From Typhlomys cinereus (taxonomy: Eukaryota; Chordata; Mammalia; Rodentia; Platacanthomyidae), in assembly GCA_023101885.1 (NCBI GenBank), contig JALPQD010000004.1, positions 9,081,421 to 9,145,420 of the forward strand: a stretch of 64,000 bases of DNA, in the 5' to 3' direction. The position numbers were made by a program, and so were the translations under genes. Positions 24,060 through 37,814 of the stretch are shown piece by piece (the first letter of the stretch is position 1; each line of letters begins with the position of its first letter). Under the pieces are notes generated by a model. It searched no databases and was not told the DNA's origin. It saw only the letters and a list, made by a program, of their open reading frames with translations.

Positions 24060-26720
24060 GGTTTACTGTTCTTTTGTCCCTCAACCTAACTTCCGCAGAA
24101 ATATCTCATTTTGATCCTTTCGTGAGAGGAACAGATGTACTGGCCGCAACCTGTATCTTTGACAATCCTTTATGTATATATGAAGACACACTATCTTGGC
24201 AATAAGAGTCGTTATCACCAATTTCCAGGGCAGAAATCTTTGAGATAAGCTGAGGCTTCATGTTTTGCCATCTTACATAAATAGCAGACTTCACAGGGAA
24301 AAAATCTGTTTCTTGCAGAAATAGGCTAATACATGATTTTTGGCGATTCATGTATAAACCCCTATGCTCACATTCTTTAGAGTGTTCATATGCACTGGGA
24401 AAAGGCCAGCTTTAAGGAAACCAACTGGTCAGGAGTCTCACAACTGACCTAATGGCAGAGTCGTCTTCAAATTATGGCCTCTTATTATCCTCGGTGGAAC
24501 GAGCAGCTGTTGTCTTCTGCAAATGACCTTTGTTGCCGAATGCACTAATGAAGGCAACTATAAAGTTCTTGCCAAGAACCAGGTTCTTCCTTCTTTTGTC
24601 CATGTTTTCCTCCATGCAAATTGTGCAGAATCTCCTTTTATTCTGATGCCACTCTGCTTCCTACTTGACAGCTAATTACCTAAGTTTTAATGTGCTATCT
24701 TCGCTTTGCCATCAAGAATTGCTAATGTGCGAAACAGTGACATAACACATACTGAAGAGGAATTTAAGTTTCCGGTCAAAGTAAAGATTACCATCCTAAA
24801 GTCTACTCGCATTCTAAAAGTAAGGATTGGTCTGTGGAACATAAATACTGTTGTTACAATTTTCTGATATCGAGTTTTATATCATTTTATTTTATGTGCA
24901 TTAACAATGGATGCAATAAGCAAGTTCATCAAAAATTTAGGTATTCTAGCTCACTCCACTACCAACAACCAAATTAAAGTATATTTTAAGCATCATAAAT
25001 TCACCAGTCTTAAAGAAGACTAAATTAAATTAAATTTTAAAAAACGGCATGGGGAATCTTAATGAGATGTACAACTAGCATCATAATCCACTTTTGTTTA
25101 GATGATTGTCATTACATCTAAATAAATCCTTGTGTCCATCCCCTGTCCCTATGAGCCAGTTACTAATTTAGTCTCATTCTCCATGAATTTACCTTTTCTA
25201 GACTGCTCAAATGGAATCATGTAAAAATGGTCAGTTCAAGCATATCTAAAGTAAAGCTGGATGAGTGAAGAGAAATGCACATATCAGTGGGGTGGGCTGA
25301 AGAGAATTAATTTCCTGTACCATGGAAGCCTGAGCCTCCACAGGAGTAGACAAGCCAGAGCGAACCTTGGGGTCCATAGAAGCATACAGGTGGAAGGGCA
25401 GGAGGGAGTGGGAGGGGTGGTGAAGGGAAAGGAGGAAATGGGACAGAGGGTTGGAAGGAAAGCTGGGATGAACACCCAACATGTTTGTAAAAGTAGAAAA
25501 AATTTAAAAACTTATGCAGAGCAGTTATCCTGAGGCAGGAAAAGGAAAGCATTTTGGAACCTTAGGGCAGAAGCCAGGCCACATAGGCATGTGGACAGGT
25601 TTACCTGGTAGAGGACAATGGTAGCTGCAATCTCTTATTCTCACATTGCCTGTGATACAGCAGAAGGAACAATAAGTCTTCAGGGGAGATGGCAGATTTC
25701 TGAGGCTGAAATGGCACTAAAGGAACCAGGAGAGGGAGATAACCCTAGATCCTAATCAGTTGTCAGTTGACACCCATTGCCATCCTATGGCAGATAAGCA
25801 AGTGTTTCATTTCTTAGAAACCAAAAGAAAAAAGAAAAAAAAGCAACAGGGAACCAACCAAGTGATCATCTTGTGTGGGAGCTAGCTCTAGATATAAATG
25901 CATAGAATGAAAAACCGTGAAGTTTGTGAAGCATTAAGTTTAAGGATTCTGAAGCTTTCCTTGAGATAATGGAATTTTGGGGACTGCAATGGTAAGTAAA
26001 GGTCCATGTATCCCACTGTAGTTATACTTGCAGTGCATGAACTGCTGTTTCTGATCACAGATGTAAGCAAAGCATGTTGAACAGTCTACTCAGATAGAGT
26101 CGTGAAAGAGTGTCTCGAGTAAAATCTACATGCTGTATGTCTTTCAGAAACAGTGAAAAATATGATATATGCTGAAGGAAAAAAACTCTCAGATCCACAC
26201 CTGTGAACTCAAGATTAAGGTAGAAAATTTTTTCCATTGTCAGAGAGAAAGAATAGGTTATCTTAAAAGGAGATAAAATTGACTAGATCATTTCCATTTG
26301 TAGGAAGAGGAGCTTACATACAGTACAATGGCTGAGCGCCAATATTTGAATTTAGGACAGCAAACAAAGAACCAAACAATAAGACAACATGAAATAATAG
26401 CCCAAAACAACAATCAGCAATAGCAAAGTGGGGAGGTATTCCCATCAGCAAGGGGCTAAAGAATGATCACAGTTGTGGACTAGAAGGACCTATGGGATTT
26501 CAGTCAAGTCACAGACATGTTTGGTTAAATAATAAAATTCAGTTCCTCTACACAAAAACCATTAAAATAAGATGACAGTTGTAGAAATCAAACAGAAGGA
26601 GAAGGGGATTACAGCAGAATTATTAATAAAAGTATTTGGTAGAATACAATTCAAAGCTACTAGTACTTACCTAAGAATTAGGATTTGTGATGAAACTCAA
26701 TGGCCCTGGCCTCTCTGCCC
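24060..26720. other. Intronic sequence, no recognised mobile element
   Basis: About 2.7 kb of non-coding sequence with a purine-rich stretch near 25390-25470 (GGAGGGAGTGGGAGGGG), which resembles the polypurine end of an old L1 3' UTR. That interpretation is weak. No exon-like segment was found. Confidence 0.4.
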
Positions 26721-26724
26721 AGCA

Positions 26725-27050
26725 CTACACATGTACATACACATACAAAAAGACACACAGATACATACACACGGAGTCATATAAGCATATTCACACAGAT
26801 ACATGCACACAGAAACACACACACATATCACACAGAAACACACACAGAGACACACATATAAACATATGCACATACAGATATACAGACATACATACTCAGA
26901 CACACATTAACACATACATATATAAACGGAGATAAAGACATACACACACATAGACACACACAAAAGCATATATATACATAGAAAAATACAGAAATAAGCA
27001 AACACGTACACACATGTACAGATATACAGACATGCACACATACATACATA
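26725..27050. repeat. ACACAT-rich low-complexity tract
   Basis: About 325 bp of ACACAT, ATACAC and ACAGAAAC units. Open frames on both strands across it are low-complexity artefacts (TYTYK or CVCVC-type peptides). Confidence 0.9.
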
Positions 27051-27885
27051 TTAGGAATTGACGTTAGAGGTTAAAAATTTAAATTAACTTGGAATAATAT
27101 TAAAAATTAAAAATAAATTAAAAATTAACAAAGCAAATAAACAAACACAAAACCCACAAAAGTTTCTCTTCATAAATTGACTATTTTGACTATGTAAAAA
27201 GAGAACAGATAATCTTTGTTTTCCAGACAATATTTACCACAATAAAATATTTAGTCAGAGTCACACCATTATTTCAACAAAATGCAATAGAACCTGAGAT
27301 TGCTAACTATCACATCATTCATAATGTCAAAACCTGAATCCATATTTCTTGCATGAAAGAATTTTTTAGGTAATATGATTTATCAAGAGAAAAAAATCTT
27401 GTCTTCTGTTTAAAAAGACAGAAGGTTTTTTTCAACTATATATTCTATGACATATAATTGACAAATTTTTGCAGGTATACAATTTCACAGCAATGTGGCT
27501 TGTCATATACAGATGTGTGGTCTAAAATGACAACCACTAGCCACATATGGCTTTCTCAATCTAAGATTAAAATCTGAATGATTTAAATAGCCAGTTTCGT
27601 GGTCACATTAGCCACATGTCAAGTGCTCAGAAGCCACATGGTAGTTAGTGGCTATTGCGTTGTATAACACAGTGTTTTCCCCATCCCAGAATGTTCTATC
27701 ACTGTACACTGCAGCAATCTCTCAACACCACAGTGGAACAGAGAATAAAACAACACTTGGAATTCAAGGAATAGCTCTTTAAGAGATTATGTTTGAAACA
27801 TAGTAGATTCAATTGGAAATCGTAATGAAAGACAATGGTTCTCTGGAATCACAAGTGAGTTGGCATTAAAAAAAAAAAAAACACT
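27051..27885. other. Intronic sequence with no recognised feature
   Basis: AT-rich, beginning with repeated ATTAAAAATTAAAAATAA motifs. Confidence 0.45.
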
Positions 27886-27887
27886 AG

Positions 27888-28062
27888 AAAATGCCAGGCA
27901 GAAATAGTGGTGGGCTGTACTTCTGGCACTGAAACGTAGAGACTGGGAAAAATCCAAAGAAAAGCAATAGGGAGGTAGAGCAATCAGGATGATTCCTGAT
28001 GTCATCATTGGGTCTACACTGGCACACAGTGACCTCTGGTAAACACACACACACACACACAA
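27888..28062 (+). repeat. Partial B2-superfamily (DIP-like) SINE with (CA)n end
   Basis: The head is missing. The body runs from AAAATGCCAGGCAGAAATAG through GCAATCAGGATGATTCCTGA to CAGTGACCTCTGG and a (CA)n run. It is homologous to the copy at 20163. Confidence 0.65.
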
Positions 28063-28664
28063 ACTAAAAGACTAGAAGATCTTTATTCTATTAATGAATT
28101 AGCTTAGCCTACAAGCTGCTTTGCTGACCACTCCGAAATGCCTCCCAAGAGCTATCAAGTCCCAGACTGCTGATTGAATGGCTGGAGAGGATGTTCCAGT
28201 GCTGCCGATAAGCAAGTACTGCTCACTATGGAAGTTCTGTCATCAGTTATTCCCTGACATTACAGTCCAACCTACTTTGAGTCTTTATCACAAGCTTAGC
28301 TGTTGTTTCCTGAATGGATGGAAACTAAGGAAGTGTGACTTCAAGTGCTGAGAGTTTGCAGTGGCTGCTGTTGGACGAGGGAAAATACTGGTCAAGTGCC
28401 AAAGAAGTCAGACACACTATCTTCAGAAGATAACTTAGTCCTGTTTGGGAAACTTCCACTTTAACCTGCAGTGTTAGGTAAGTGCTAGCAGACTCTGCTA
28501 TCAACTTTCCAAAAAGTACTTTAAACCATCCCAGAGGAAACAAATAAAAGCATTTTAAAATGCTAATGGCTTACTTAAGTTCTAATTCTTTTCAATATCT
28601 TTTAGAGATGGAACATTCCATAAATGATGAGATTTGACTGTGTGGTCACAATTCAAAAGAAGAA

Positions 28665-28765
28665 ATTTAGAAAAAGAAACTGAGTCCAGAAAGCTTCAGC
28701 AACTGGTCCCACAGGACCATAAAATAAGCGTAAGCCTCTGATTCCCTCTCCTACCAGACACAACA
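28665..28765 (+). repeat. MIR-like ancient SINE fragment
   Basis: GAAACTGAGTCCAGAAAGCT followed by CAGCAACTGGTCCCACAGG resembles the 3' half of MIR (GAAACTGAGGC, then AACTTGCCCAAGG in the consensus). The match is short and by eye only. Confidence 0.35.
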
Positions 28766-29553
28766 CAAAATGTACCTGGACATTAGCAAGTGCTTACTTA
28801 CGATCTGTGCATGATAAAGGCCAAATGGCTAAAATGAGAATCAGAAATATATGTAATTCAATATTTATGGTCAGTTAACTGTGTCAAAAAAGGATTCTGT
28901 AGTCAAATATATTAGAAAACATGTCAGAGTTGAAAAGGAAATGCTTTTCTTTTTCTTTGAATTGCCACAGAATTCTCACAAGTTTCAAAAGTCCTTATAT
29001 AGTCATGCATACATTAACTACCAAAAGTAGGCTATAGTAGGCAGTCTTCAAAATTTATTTGCTCATAAGTATATATACAAGTATTCCTGAAGAGCGATGT
29101 GAAACACTTTGGCAAACACCTATCCAATTTCCTGACCAAGTGTGTCCCTGTCACCTCTTCAAGTGTGGTTGTTCAAACAGATTTAGTGAAATGACGCCTT
29201 TCATGTGATTGCCTTTCTTCCAGGTGATATTGCTGCTGCTATAAATAAGGAGAATGTTAGAGCCTCATACTATGACTGCAACATTCAAGCTTTCTCAGTG
29301 GTTCCCAAACTGTGATCTCCACTGATAACAGCACTGAGGACATTCTCAAGTGATGGCATTGCCAAACTTTCCTGTGCTCTTGAACATTGTTCCTCTATAT
29401 GCCAAAAGCCACATCCAACTTTCTGGGGCCCCAAATCTCATCATGGTCCTGTACAGGATTTTGTCTTCGGTACAAGAAAATAGAAAAAGTGGCCCATGTG
29501 CACACAAACGTGTGTACATCGTCTATCCCTATGGATGTATAACAATGTTATAT

Positions 29554-29607
29554 ATAGTAACTATGTTACTATTATAAAAAATAGTAACTATGTTACTATT
29601 GTAAAAA
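29554..29607. repeat. 27-bp tandem duplication of a palindrome
   Basis: Two adjacent 27-bp units, each holding ATAGTAACTATGTTACTAT, an inverted repeat with 8-bp arms around TAT. The units differ by one base in the A-rich part. Confidence 0.9.
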
Positions 29608-29639
29608 CATTATATATCTCTTAATTTTTTTTATTTTTC

Positions 29640-29852
29640 TCTTCTGAACATGGGGGTCATATATCCTACCTAGCTTTGAATTCACTGTGTAGCCAAGAAT
29701 GACCATGCATTTCTGATTCTCCTGTTTCCATCTCCTGAGGATTACAAATATGTACCAGAATGCCTTGTTTATGTAGTGCTAGGGATCAAACCCAGGACTT
29801 ATACATACTAGGCAAACATTCTATCAACTTACCTCAGCTTCTTTATTGTAAC
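29640..29852 (-). repeat. B4-like composite SINE (B1 part plus ID/tRNA part)
   Basis: TGAATTCACTGTGTAGCCAA and TGATTCTCCTGTTTCCATCT are reverse-complement B1-like. GTGCTAGGGATCAAACCCAG with ACTAGGCAAACATTCTATCA is the reverse-complement ID-like head. Both parts lie in one orientation. Confidence 0.65.
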
Positions 29853-29859
29853 TTTTGTA

Positions 29860-32800
29860 ATCATCACCAAACTATGAAATTAGAATAAGCAGCCCAAGTT
29901 TACAAATGTAAAAGTGGCTGGGCCATAACAGATTCATGGAATTCTATTTCTTGAGTTTTTTCATGAGGGCACCAAAAACGATGTGCATTTATTTCACAAG
30001 GGATTCAAGCAGTTTCACTGCTCCTAGGGAAGCTCATCGGGCAAGGTGTACATTCTGTGGCCTGATACAGAAGCACACAGCAGAGTGACTGAGAGTAGAG
30101 TGGACAGTCAGCAAGATCTAGCTTTATATCCAAGAGCCAAGCTTCAATTAATGATTTGCCTCTGGTCTTTAGTAAGTTCATTTGACCTATCTTCCTCACT
30201 TGTGACATGAATACTGAACAGCAAACAGACTACATAAATGGTATGATACGGATGTGCGCATTTCATGAAAAGGGAAAAGTGATGAGCGCAATGTCCGGCT
30301 TTTACTGAGCACATTGCACCTGGCTCCTGTTTTGATTGCAAGAGCATTATTAAACTAACATTTCCAGTTGCGCTAATTTACAAGCTACTTCCCTCTTTTA
30401 TTTCTTGATGTCTTGAAAGTGACAGAAGATGAAAGATGAAGGAGGCCAGAAAGTCTTCCTCGACGTCACTGTAACTTTGATCCTCATAATTACATATGGA
30501 TAAAATTTTCTTGGATGTAAAAGCTGGAAGAAACCACTTCAATGGAGAGCAGGATCCTTCCAAGAAGTAATGTACTTCCTTACAAAGTTATTTTCTCTAT
30601 TATTCAAGCTCCTTCTTTCCCAAAGATCTGCCTGGAATCAAAGCCAGGTTTCACAGCCTGAAAATTAATACTGTGCAGCCAGAAATAAATTATTTTGAAA
30701 AGAGAAATACCAGACCCAAATACTTTTTACTCAGGGAAGAAAAACTCCCTTTTTACCTTGCCAGAAAGTACAATGGGCAAATCCACAAGCACAGCATTTA
30801 TCCGTGTCTGTGACCTGTGAAAGAAAGCTCGTTTTGACACAGGATGAGATCTTTCTTGCGGCGGTGCTCTGACTGAGCACCAGATTAGGGAGGATATTAT
30901 CTGCTTGCCAGATTATCAACCTGCATCCTCTAACTCCTTACTAAGAGAATGCCTTGTGCCTGTAGGAAATTAGAGCACCCAATAAAATAAATGTGTATGA
31001 GTCTGAGTGTGTGGAAGAGTTCTGCCTACAAATGATGAACATCACAGGAAACCCAGTTGAATGAATGCCCACACGTGTCTAAATATTGCTAACATCCTAT
31101 AGACACAAAAACATTCTGATAATCAGCTGACTTTTTTCATTTCTAGAAGCAAGATGTTCATTTGGTCAAGTATTGTGCTTCTCTTTGTTCTCAAAACTGA
31201 GAAAAATGTGAATCTTACTATTTTATTTATAAACATATCTATGGCCTATCTATGTATCACCTATCTTATATCTTTTTATTACTCATCTGTCTATTTACTT
31301 TCTATCTTCTAGTATTGACTAGTTATAGAGCATCAACTTGAAAATTATTTCTGGTAAAAAAACCCACAACTTTTTTGAATTTCACATTTTTTCATCTACA
31401 ATATACAAGTGCTGTAATACTGTGCTTGTATCAGGAAACAGATTATTCTATTTACCGGTTTTTGCAGATAGCTTCTACATACAGGAAATATGAAGCCCCA
31501 AGAAGGTAAGTTTCCTTTAGTAATACCATTTTGGAGCATTTGCTATTTACTAAACAGTATTTTATTTTAACTGGGGAAAAGTTTGGGTTGCTGAGATTCA
31601 TAATACTCTTCTAACATTCAAGAAAATTTATCATCAGTTATTAGTAAAGAAAACAGATATATCTGGCATGTCTTGAACTGAAACTTCCTATCCATTTGGG
31701 AGAAGTTCCTACTATGTGATTCAGGTGGGTAGGAACTTATGCAAAGGCATGTATCTAGAAACGTTCCTCAACAGCAAGAGGACAAGCCAAGGCACTACCA
31801 GTCATGACCTGGGCAAGACTCCTGCTGCCAGCTTCTCCTCTCTCACCTATTCTCCAAGCTTGCTCTTCCAGATTGACCTATGATTTCCCATACCTTTCCG
31901 TTCTATTACGTCTGTGATATTTTAACTCAATGGACCAAATTTGGGTTCTGGTAGAATTTTGGCAATATAGAACCCTAACGGAAATAGGTACTTTTCTGTG
32001 CCATGGACATCAAAAAAGTGTAAAATGTTAGTTAAAACTTTAAAAACTACATTTTCCCCATTTTTTTACTTTGTAGTTTAAGGGATGGCACAATTGTCCT
32101 TTGCCTGCAATGTCTAAGTTTATATCAGCAGCTAAAGCTCAGTTAGTAGTATTTGCCATTACAGTCCCGTTTTTTTTTAAACCTGTCCCACATCACCTGT
32201 AATGTTAAGATGAGTACTGAAGGTTAGTGAATATTAAGTCATTAAAGAGATTTAACCCTTCCAAAGATTTCCATGCTTCCTTGTGTCTGAGAAAATGTCT
32301 GAAATCCTTTTCTCTTGAAACACTGTTCTTATTTGTGAAGGTGAGACCGGGCATGGAATCCCAAAAGATATGTATGAGGAATTAGATGGACTGCGCTGAC
32401 TTTGGGGTGCAGATAAGAAAAAACTACTGTATGAAAGTTGACATCTGACAAGCCACAGAGAGAAAATGAGGGTTCGTTTTGTAACACTGTCCAAGATTGG
32501 TCAACCTTTTCTCTTGGAAGACGCCATGCAGTGAGAAGCAGTCTGTTTCATCTGTGGCAGCACAAACTGGAAAGCTTATCCTCTACCCACAAAAATTCTG
32601 AATTTCCACTGAGTCGATGTTAAAAAGCTTAATGAAACACTCAGAGCAGGTAAGTCTGTGGGACACATAAAATGAAATGACTTTGAACTCAAAAAAGTGC
32701 TTCAAGAAATGAAAAGTAGGTTGTGTTGGTGTGGGGAGGATGTCATGGAATTTTAATATTTTGTATGAATCAATGGTCCTCAAAATACTTTATGTGATAA

Positions 32801-33425
32801 TAGCTGGAAAAAGATTGTAAGCATGTAATAACACTTTTCAAAACCATAATCCCCTTTAGAGAAATAAACCTGGCAGCCAGCAGGGGATCCCTCAAAGCAT
32901 CTCAGAGCTGGAGTGGTGTCTCATTGGACAATGGTGAGAACATTTTCCACCTCATACACAATGAGAACTTGTGACTGGTCTAACACCTTTAGAAACTGAA
33001 TCACTGATAGCTGAACAAAGGAACAGGAATGAGATTAACATTAACTGTTTAATATAGAATGACAGGCTTTTGTCACACTCATTTACATTATATTATATTT
33101 ACACTTACATTTCACACTCATTACATTTGGGACTGCTTATAAGTACTTTGACAACTAACTCTTTTTAAGTACTAAACAGATAAGTAACGTCACATATTGT
33201 AACACCTGGAAAAAGGATACTCACTTTTAAGCAAAAATCATAAGGGATCTAACAAATACTAAAGTATTTTGTTAAAGAAAAACCATCACTTCTAAAATTT
33301 CAATGGCCAGCAACAGCATTAGAGCTAATCACAGTGATATCCTTTTTACTATACTCCATATTTTAAAAATTACTTTAAGTGTTAAACGCAAAACCACTTT
33401 TGTGTCAGTTTCGTTCTTCAACTTC
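29860..33425. other. Intronic sequence with no recognised mobile element
   Basis: About 3.5 kb of AT-rich non-coding sequence. I saw no SINE head, L1 frame or cysteine-rich exon. Confidence 0.4.
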
Positions 33426-33469
33426 AGATGTGGCAGTCTGGGCACCTCTGAGGAATTATTTAGTTAAGG

Positions 33470-33790
33470 CAGCGCTCTCAGCAAGCCTATAAGAGACTGT
33501 CTTAATTGCCTAACTGATATGAGAAGACCCATCACATAGTGAGACCACTCCCCAGACAGGTAGATGAAGATGGAGAGCTAGTGGGATTTGGAAAAGCTGG
33601 TGATATGTGTTGGTCCTAGTCTTTTGTTCTTCTGTGAATATGGCATGCTCAGTTTCCTTGGCTCCCGATGCTGCTGTAACTCTTTTACCATGACCAGCTA
33701 TAAGCTGGCATTGTGAGCATGAATAAAATCCCTTTGTTTAAATTCTTTAGGATATGCATTTATTACCGCAATGTAACTATGAAATAGAAT
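33470..33790 (+). repeat. URR1-like medium-reiterated repeat, copy 4
   Basis: It carries GAATATGGCATGCTCAGTTT, CATGACCAGCTATAAGCTGG and GTGAGCATGAATAAAATCCC, the 3' landmarks of the family seen at 3195 and 23484. Confidence 0.55.
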
Positions 33791-33799
33791 TTTCCAAAT

Positions 33800-35880
33800 A
33801 ACTGAATCACCTGGGAAAATTATTTTCTAGAACTAAATCGAAGTTATCATGTAGTAGGTGACATTTCTCAGAATTTGACTTTAAGACATCAAATGCATAT
33901 CATTGATTCTGATACAACAAAAAACAGAGAGAATGTTGTATATATTCTTTTCCCCACCTCTCCTTTAAGACCTTTTACTTTTCCAGATGTAATCATAGAC
34001 AGGTTGAGTTAGAGAACAAGGAAACCACATTGTTTTTTAATAAATCTAGTAGACAATTATTAAATAAATAAAAAACCCCTAAATAGATTCTTTCTAATTC
34101 AATAACTGTACATCTCGCACAAACAGAATAGAAAAAAGAAAACTTTCTGTAACTTAAAGATGTTCTCAATGACAACTAAGAAAAAAATCCACTGAAAAAT
34201 AATTAGAAGAACATTTGTATATTGGTTGCTATTGCTACATTGTTTTGGTGGAAGAACAGATACTATTCAACAGAACTCCCAACAGATATTTAATTTTATG
34301 AAGCATTATGTCTTCTTTTATATCTTTGAAACATCATCAAGTCTTTTCAAGCTTACAGCTCTTTTCCTATCCAGTCTTCTTTAGCAAGAACTTGATTCTT
34401 GCACTTTTAAAGTGGCTGAGTCTTTCTTACAGGCCTGTGCAAGTCATTAGTACTGCTCATCAGTTCCAACACATGGAAAAATGTCTCTGTCCCTTACACA
34501 GGTGTTGCAATAGCATGTAACTTTTTATGGCCAGTAAAATACAAGTGTCACACAAGCCCTTACAGACCAGGGAACAAGTCAATGCTCTCCTGTTCTTCGC
34601 ATCAAAATCCAAGGAGGCATGTGATAGACAAAGTCTTTTTCATTCTGGATCCCTGAGTAACTGCGATGCTCAAAGGCCCCTGACAACTGACACTGGGTCT
34701 TTGGCCATATGGGTAAACTTAATCTTTGTGTAGTAAGTAAGCAAATCTTGTGATTGGCTGTTACAGGAACTTCATAGCCTCCTAAACAGTAGGTTGTGAC
34801 CCCATGTGAGGTCACAGAAATGAATGGAGCAGTTACAAAGAATTTGGCCATAGTTAATGTTTTTTGAAAGCACAGCAAGAAGCTTAGGCAAAGTCAATGT
34901 GTTCTAGATCTGAGGTGCTCTGGGCAGCACTTGCCCATGTTGCATTACATGACTTCACTGCAGCTCACCTTACTCTGTGTGTGCACTATGGCATCCCTCA
35001 ACACTGCCTGAAGCACTGCAGCTCTGAGGTGAGGCTGTTCCATGCTCTAAACTGCACTGTTTGTACTTTCCGTATGAGCTTTCTGCTCTTAGAGAAGCAC
35101 AATGATTTGATTACAGAAAACAAAGTCATAATATTTTTGTGTCTTTGTTTCTCATCAAATCAATATATTACTGTTTGGCTTTAAAATAATGTTTGACTTA
35201 AAAATTTCTGTGAGTGACTGACTTTGATTTTTAGTAACATCCATGAGTTATATTTTGGTTTGAGGTTAGGATGGAATTTCCAACTTTTTCTGCAATTTTC
35301 TGCTGTATATTTATATGAAGGGGTGTTCAAAATATCCATCAACTCAGAAGAGCATATAAGATGCTCTACACCCCTACAGTAACAAATGCTAGTTCGTTCG
35401 ATATTCAGCTATTTGTGTAAAAATAAGTAAGCACATCACATCTACATATGTAAATTTATTTTCATCTTTGATAAGTGACAAAATTGTATATATAGCCACA
35501 AATTATTTGAAACAGATTTCTTTATATTTTCAGTAAATATTTGATCTGTATACTTGTTTTATATATGCATATACTCAAGGTTGTGTAATATTCCTCTGGC
35601 AGAATGAGGTGGCGATTGCAAAATGTTCAAATATCCCTGGTTTAAACCACCTTTAAAGACATAAGGGCTCATGCTTCAGAAAGTCATCTTCTCAGAGTGG
35701 AACTTCCTATACCACTATTTGATATCCTTTTAATTAATTATATTAGAAAGCTCTCTGTTACTGTTATCATAGAAGTTACCAGTAGAGATATAATGACAGC
35801 TTCTCAATAAATACTGCTGAAAAAAATAAATACTGCTGAATGAAAGAATGCAATATTTTATTAAAAATGTTAGGATGTCT
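33800..35880. other. Intronic sequence with no recognised feature
   Basis: AT-rich intron. The open frames here (69-99 residues) show no domain signature, no conserved splice context and no codon pattern suggesting coding function. Confidence 0.4.
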
Positions 35881-35884
35881 TGTT

Positions 35885-36170
35885 TTTTTCTAAATTTTTA
35901 AAAAATTATTTATTTATCATGTGTATGTATGTGTAATTGTGTGTGTCTGTGTATCAGAGGGCACCATGTATGCCCATGAAGGTCCAAGGATTATTTCTGG
36001 TATCTTGCTGGACTGCTCTACCTCCTCTTGGCTTTGCTCTAGAGTTCCCATGCTCCACCTTTCAGGGTCAGAAGTGTGAAGCCATTGCCATTTCCACCTA
36101 GCATTTTTGCAAGGGATCCCACATTTGAACTCAGATCCTTCTGCTTGCAAAGCAAAGGTTTAGCTTCTAT
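35885..36170 (-). repeat. B2-superfamily (DIP-like) SINE
   Basis: A reverse-complement copy with a TTATTTATTTATCATGTGTA tail and body CCTAGCATTTTTGCAAGG. The head complement ends at CAAAGCAAAGGTTTAG, where a second, partial copy begins. Confidence 0.7.
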
Positions 36171-36347
36171 ATTGACTCTTTCTCTGTTTCTGCTTTACTT
36201 TGGGATTTCCAAAGCTCTACTCACCAGCGCCCAAAGTGCAAGCGCTGCTATTTTTGTCTGTTTTTAGGTGGGACCCACGATCCAAGAATTCAGGTCCTTC
36301 TGCTTGCCAGGCAAAGTTTTGATTCCTGAGCCATCTCTCCAGTCTCC
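36171..36347 (-). repeat. Partial B2-superfamily SINE abutting another copy
   Basis: It ends with the head complement TTGATTCCTGAGCCATCTCTCCAG. Most of the tail is replaced by the neighbouring copy, which suggests one element inserted into or recombined with the other. Confidence 0.65.
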
Positions 36348-37224
36348 CACTTACTTAATTCTGATGCATAGTCAGTATCCTCAAAGAAACTCAAATGACA
36401 ACAGAATGTTCAAGTCACAGCAACTTCTCAGGACACATTGAAAACTCCCAAATCTGAAGGCTTATGTGACATACTAGAGGTGTAATTTACACTGTGGATA
36501 TAGCTTCTTAGTAAACCTTGTTAAAGGATAATTCATGACTTATCATAAAATATAATTTTAAGTGAGCTCAGACATAGTTTGTGTAAACAATATAAAGTTA
36601 AAGCTACCCACGATATAAAAGTCACAGGTGTTCAAGAAATGACATTTTATCGATGTTGTTAAAAACACATATATGAAACTGCATTAGTTACTTTCCTGCC
36701 GGCAATTTAATAAAAGCTTCAGTCTATTTATGGCTATTTCATTATCCATATACTTATTGCTGCCAGAATAAAATCTTAGGAGTCCGTGCTTCAATAAACC
36801 CATACTCAAGAATTTCTTGCAAAGTGAATTTTAAGCTGGCAATCAGCAGAACCCTAAATCAGGTGACTTGGCTACATGGGTGTTTGGGACAGAAGCAGGT
36901 GACATTTAGGCTTCCTCAGTCACCATGCTTTGCTAATGACTATATATCAATCGTGGACTCTTAGAAAGCTATTATTTTGTAGAATTTCTCTTAAATAGTG
37001 TAAGTCATATTTTTGCAATCTTTCATTTAAAACTTATTTTTGTTTTTCTTCTCAGTTTTAATGAGTAGAGGACATTGCTTGCCTTCATCCTAGGAAATTA
37101 AAATTCTTGTTTCCTAGTAAATATATTTCTATGTATTCATGAATTCATGAACAAATAATGACAGATGTATGGGAGCATATGAGTATATAGATATATATAT
37201 ATATAGATATAGGTACATGTGTAG

Positions 37225-37430
37225 GTCAGAGGGGATGTGGGATGTCTTGCTCTCTTAGTCTGAGCCTTGATTCTTTGAGATGGGTCTTTCACTAAACATG
37301 GTGCTTTATATTTTGGTGACTGGACAGTGATCCCCAAAGGACACCAATCTCTGTCCTCTAGAGCTGAAGTTACAGGCAAATGTGGCCACACCAAGCCTTT
37401 ACATAGGTGCTGGAATTTGAATGAAAATAC
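37225..37430 (-). repeat. RSINE1/B4-like SINE
   Basis: TTGAGATGGGTCTTTCACTA, GAGCTGAAGTTACAGGCAAA and TACATAGGTGCTGGAATTTG follow the order of a reverse-complement composite SINE. The copy is diverged and lies beside an ATATAG microsatellite. Confidence 0.5.
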
Positions 37431-37814
37431 CTATCTGTGCAACCAGAAATTTTTCTGAGGGGAAGAAAGTGATCTTGTTGAAACAATGAAATTATTGACA
37501 GTTATAAAATACTTGTATATGTTATATCTGCTTTGGGAAAATAATTTATTTGTCTTGATTAGGTGAGTATAATTACTACAGTGGACACATGTGGAAGCCA
37601 AGGCCTTCAGATGTTAGGTGCAAGATCCCTGCCAAAAGTCTGTGTATGATCACTTACAAGGTCTGGTGCCTAACCAGAAGAATAATGTAGCTTAACAGGA
37701 AAGCAGAAGAAATGCAGATTTGGGACCAGAAAGACCTGAGTGAATATCTTAGCATTATCATTTATTAGTTGCTGAGCATTTAATTTAGCTCATAACTAAT
37801 GGAAAAATATCTTA

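Noticed and set aside
26687..27049. Cysteine/valine-rich and threonine/histidine-rich open frames
   Set aside because: They are translations of an ACACAT-rich low-complexity tract.
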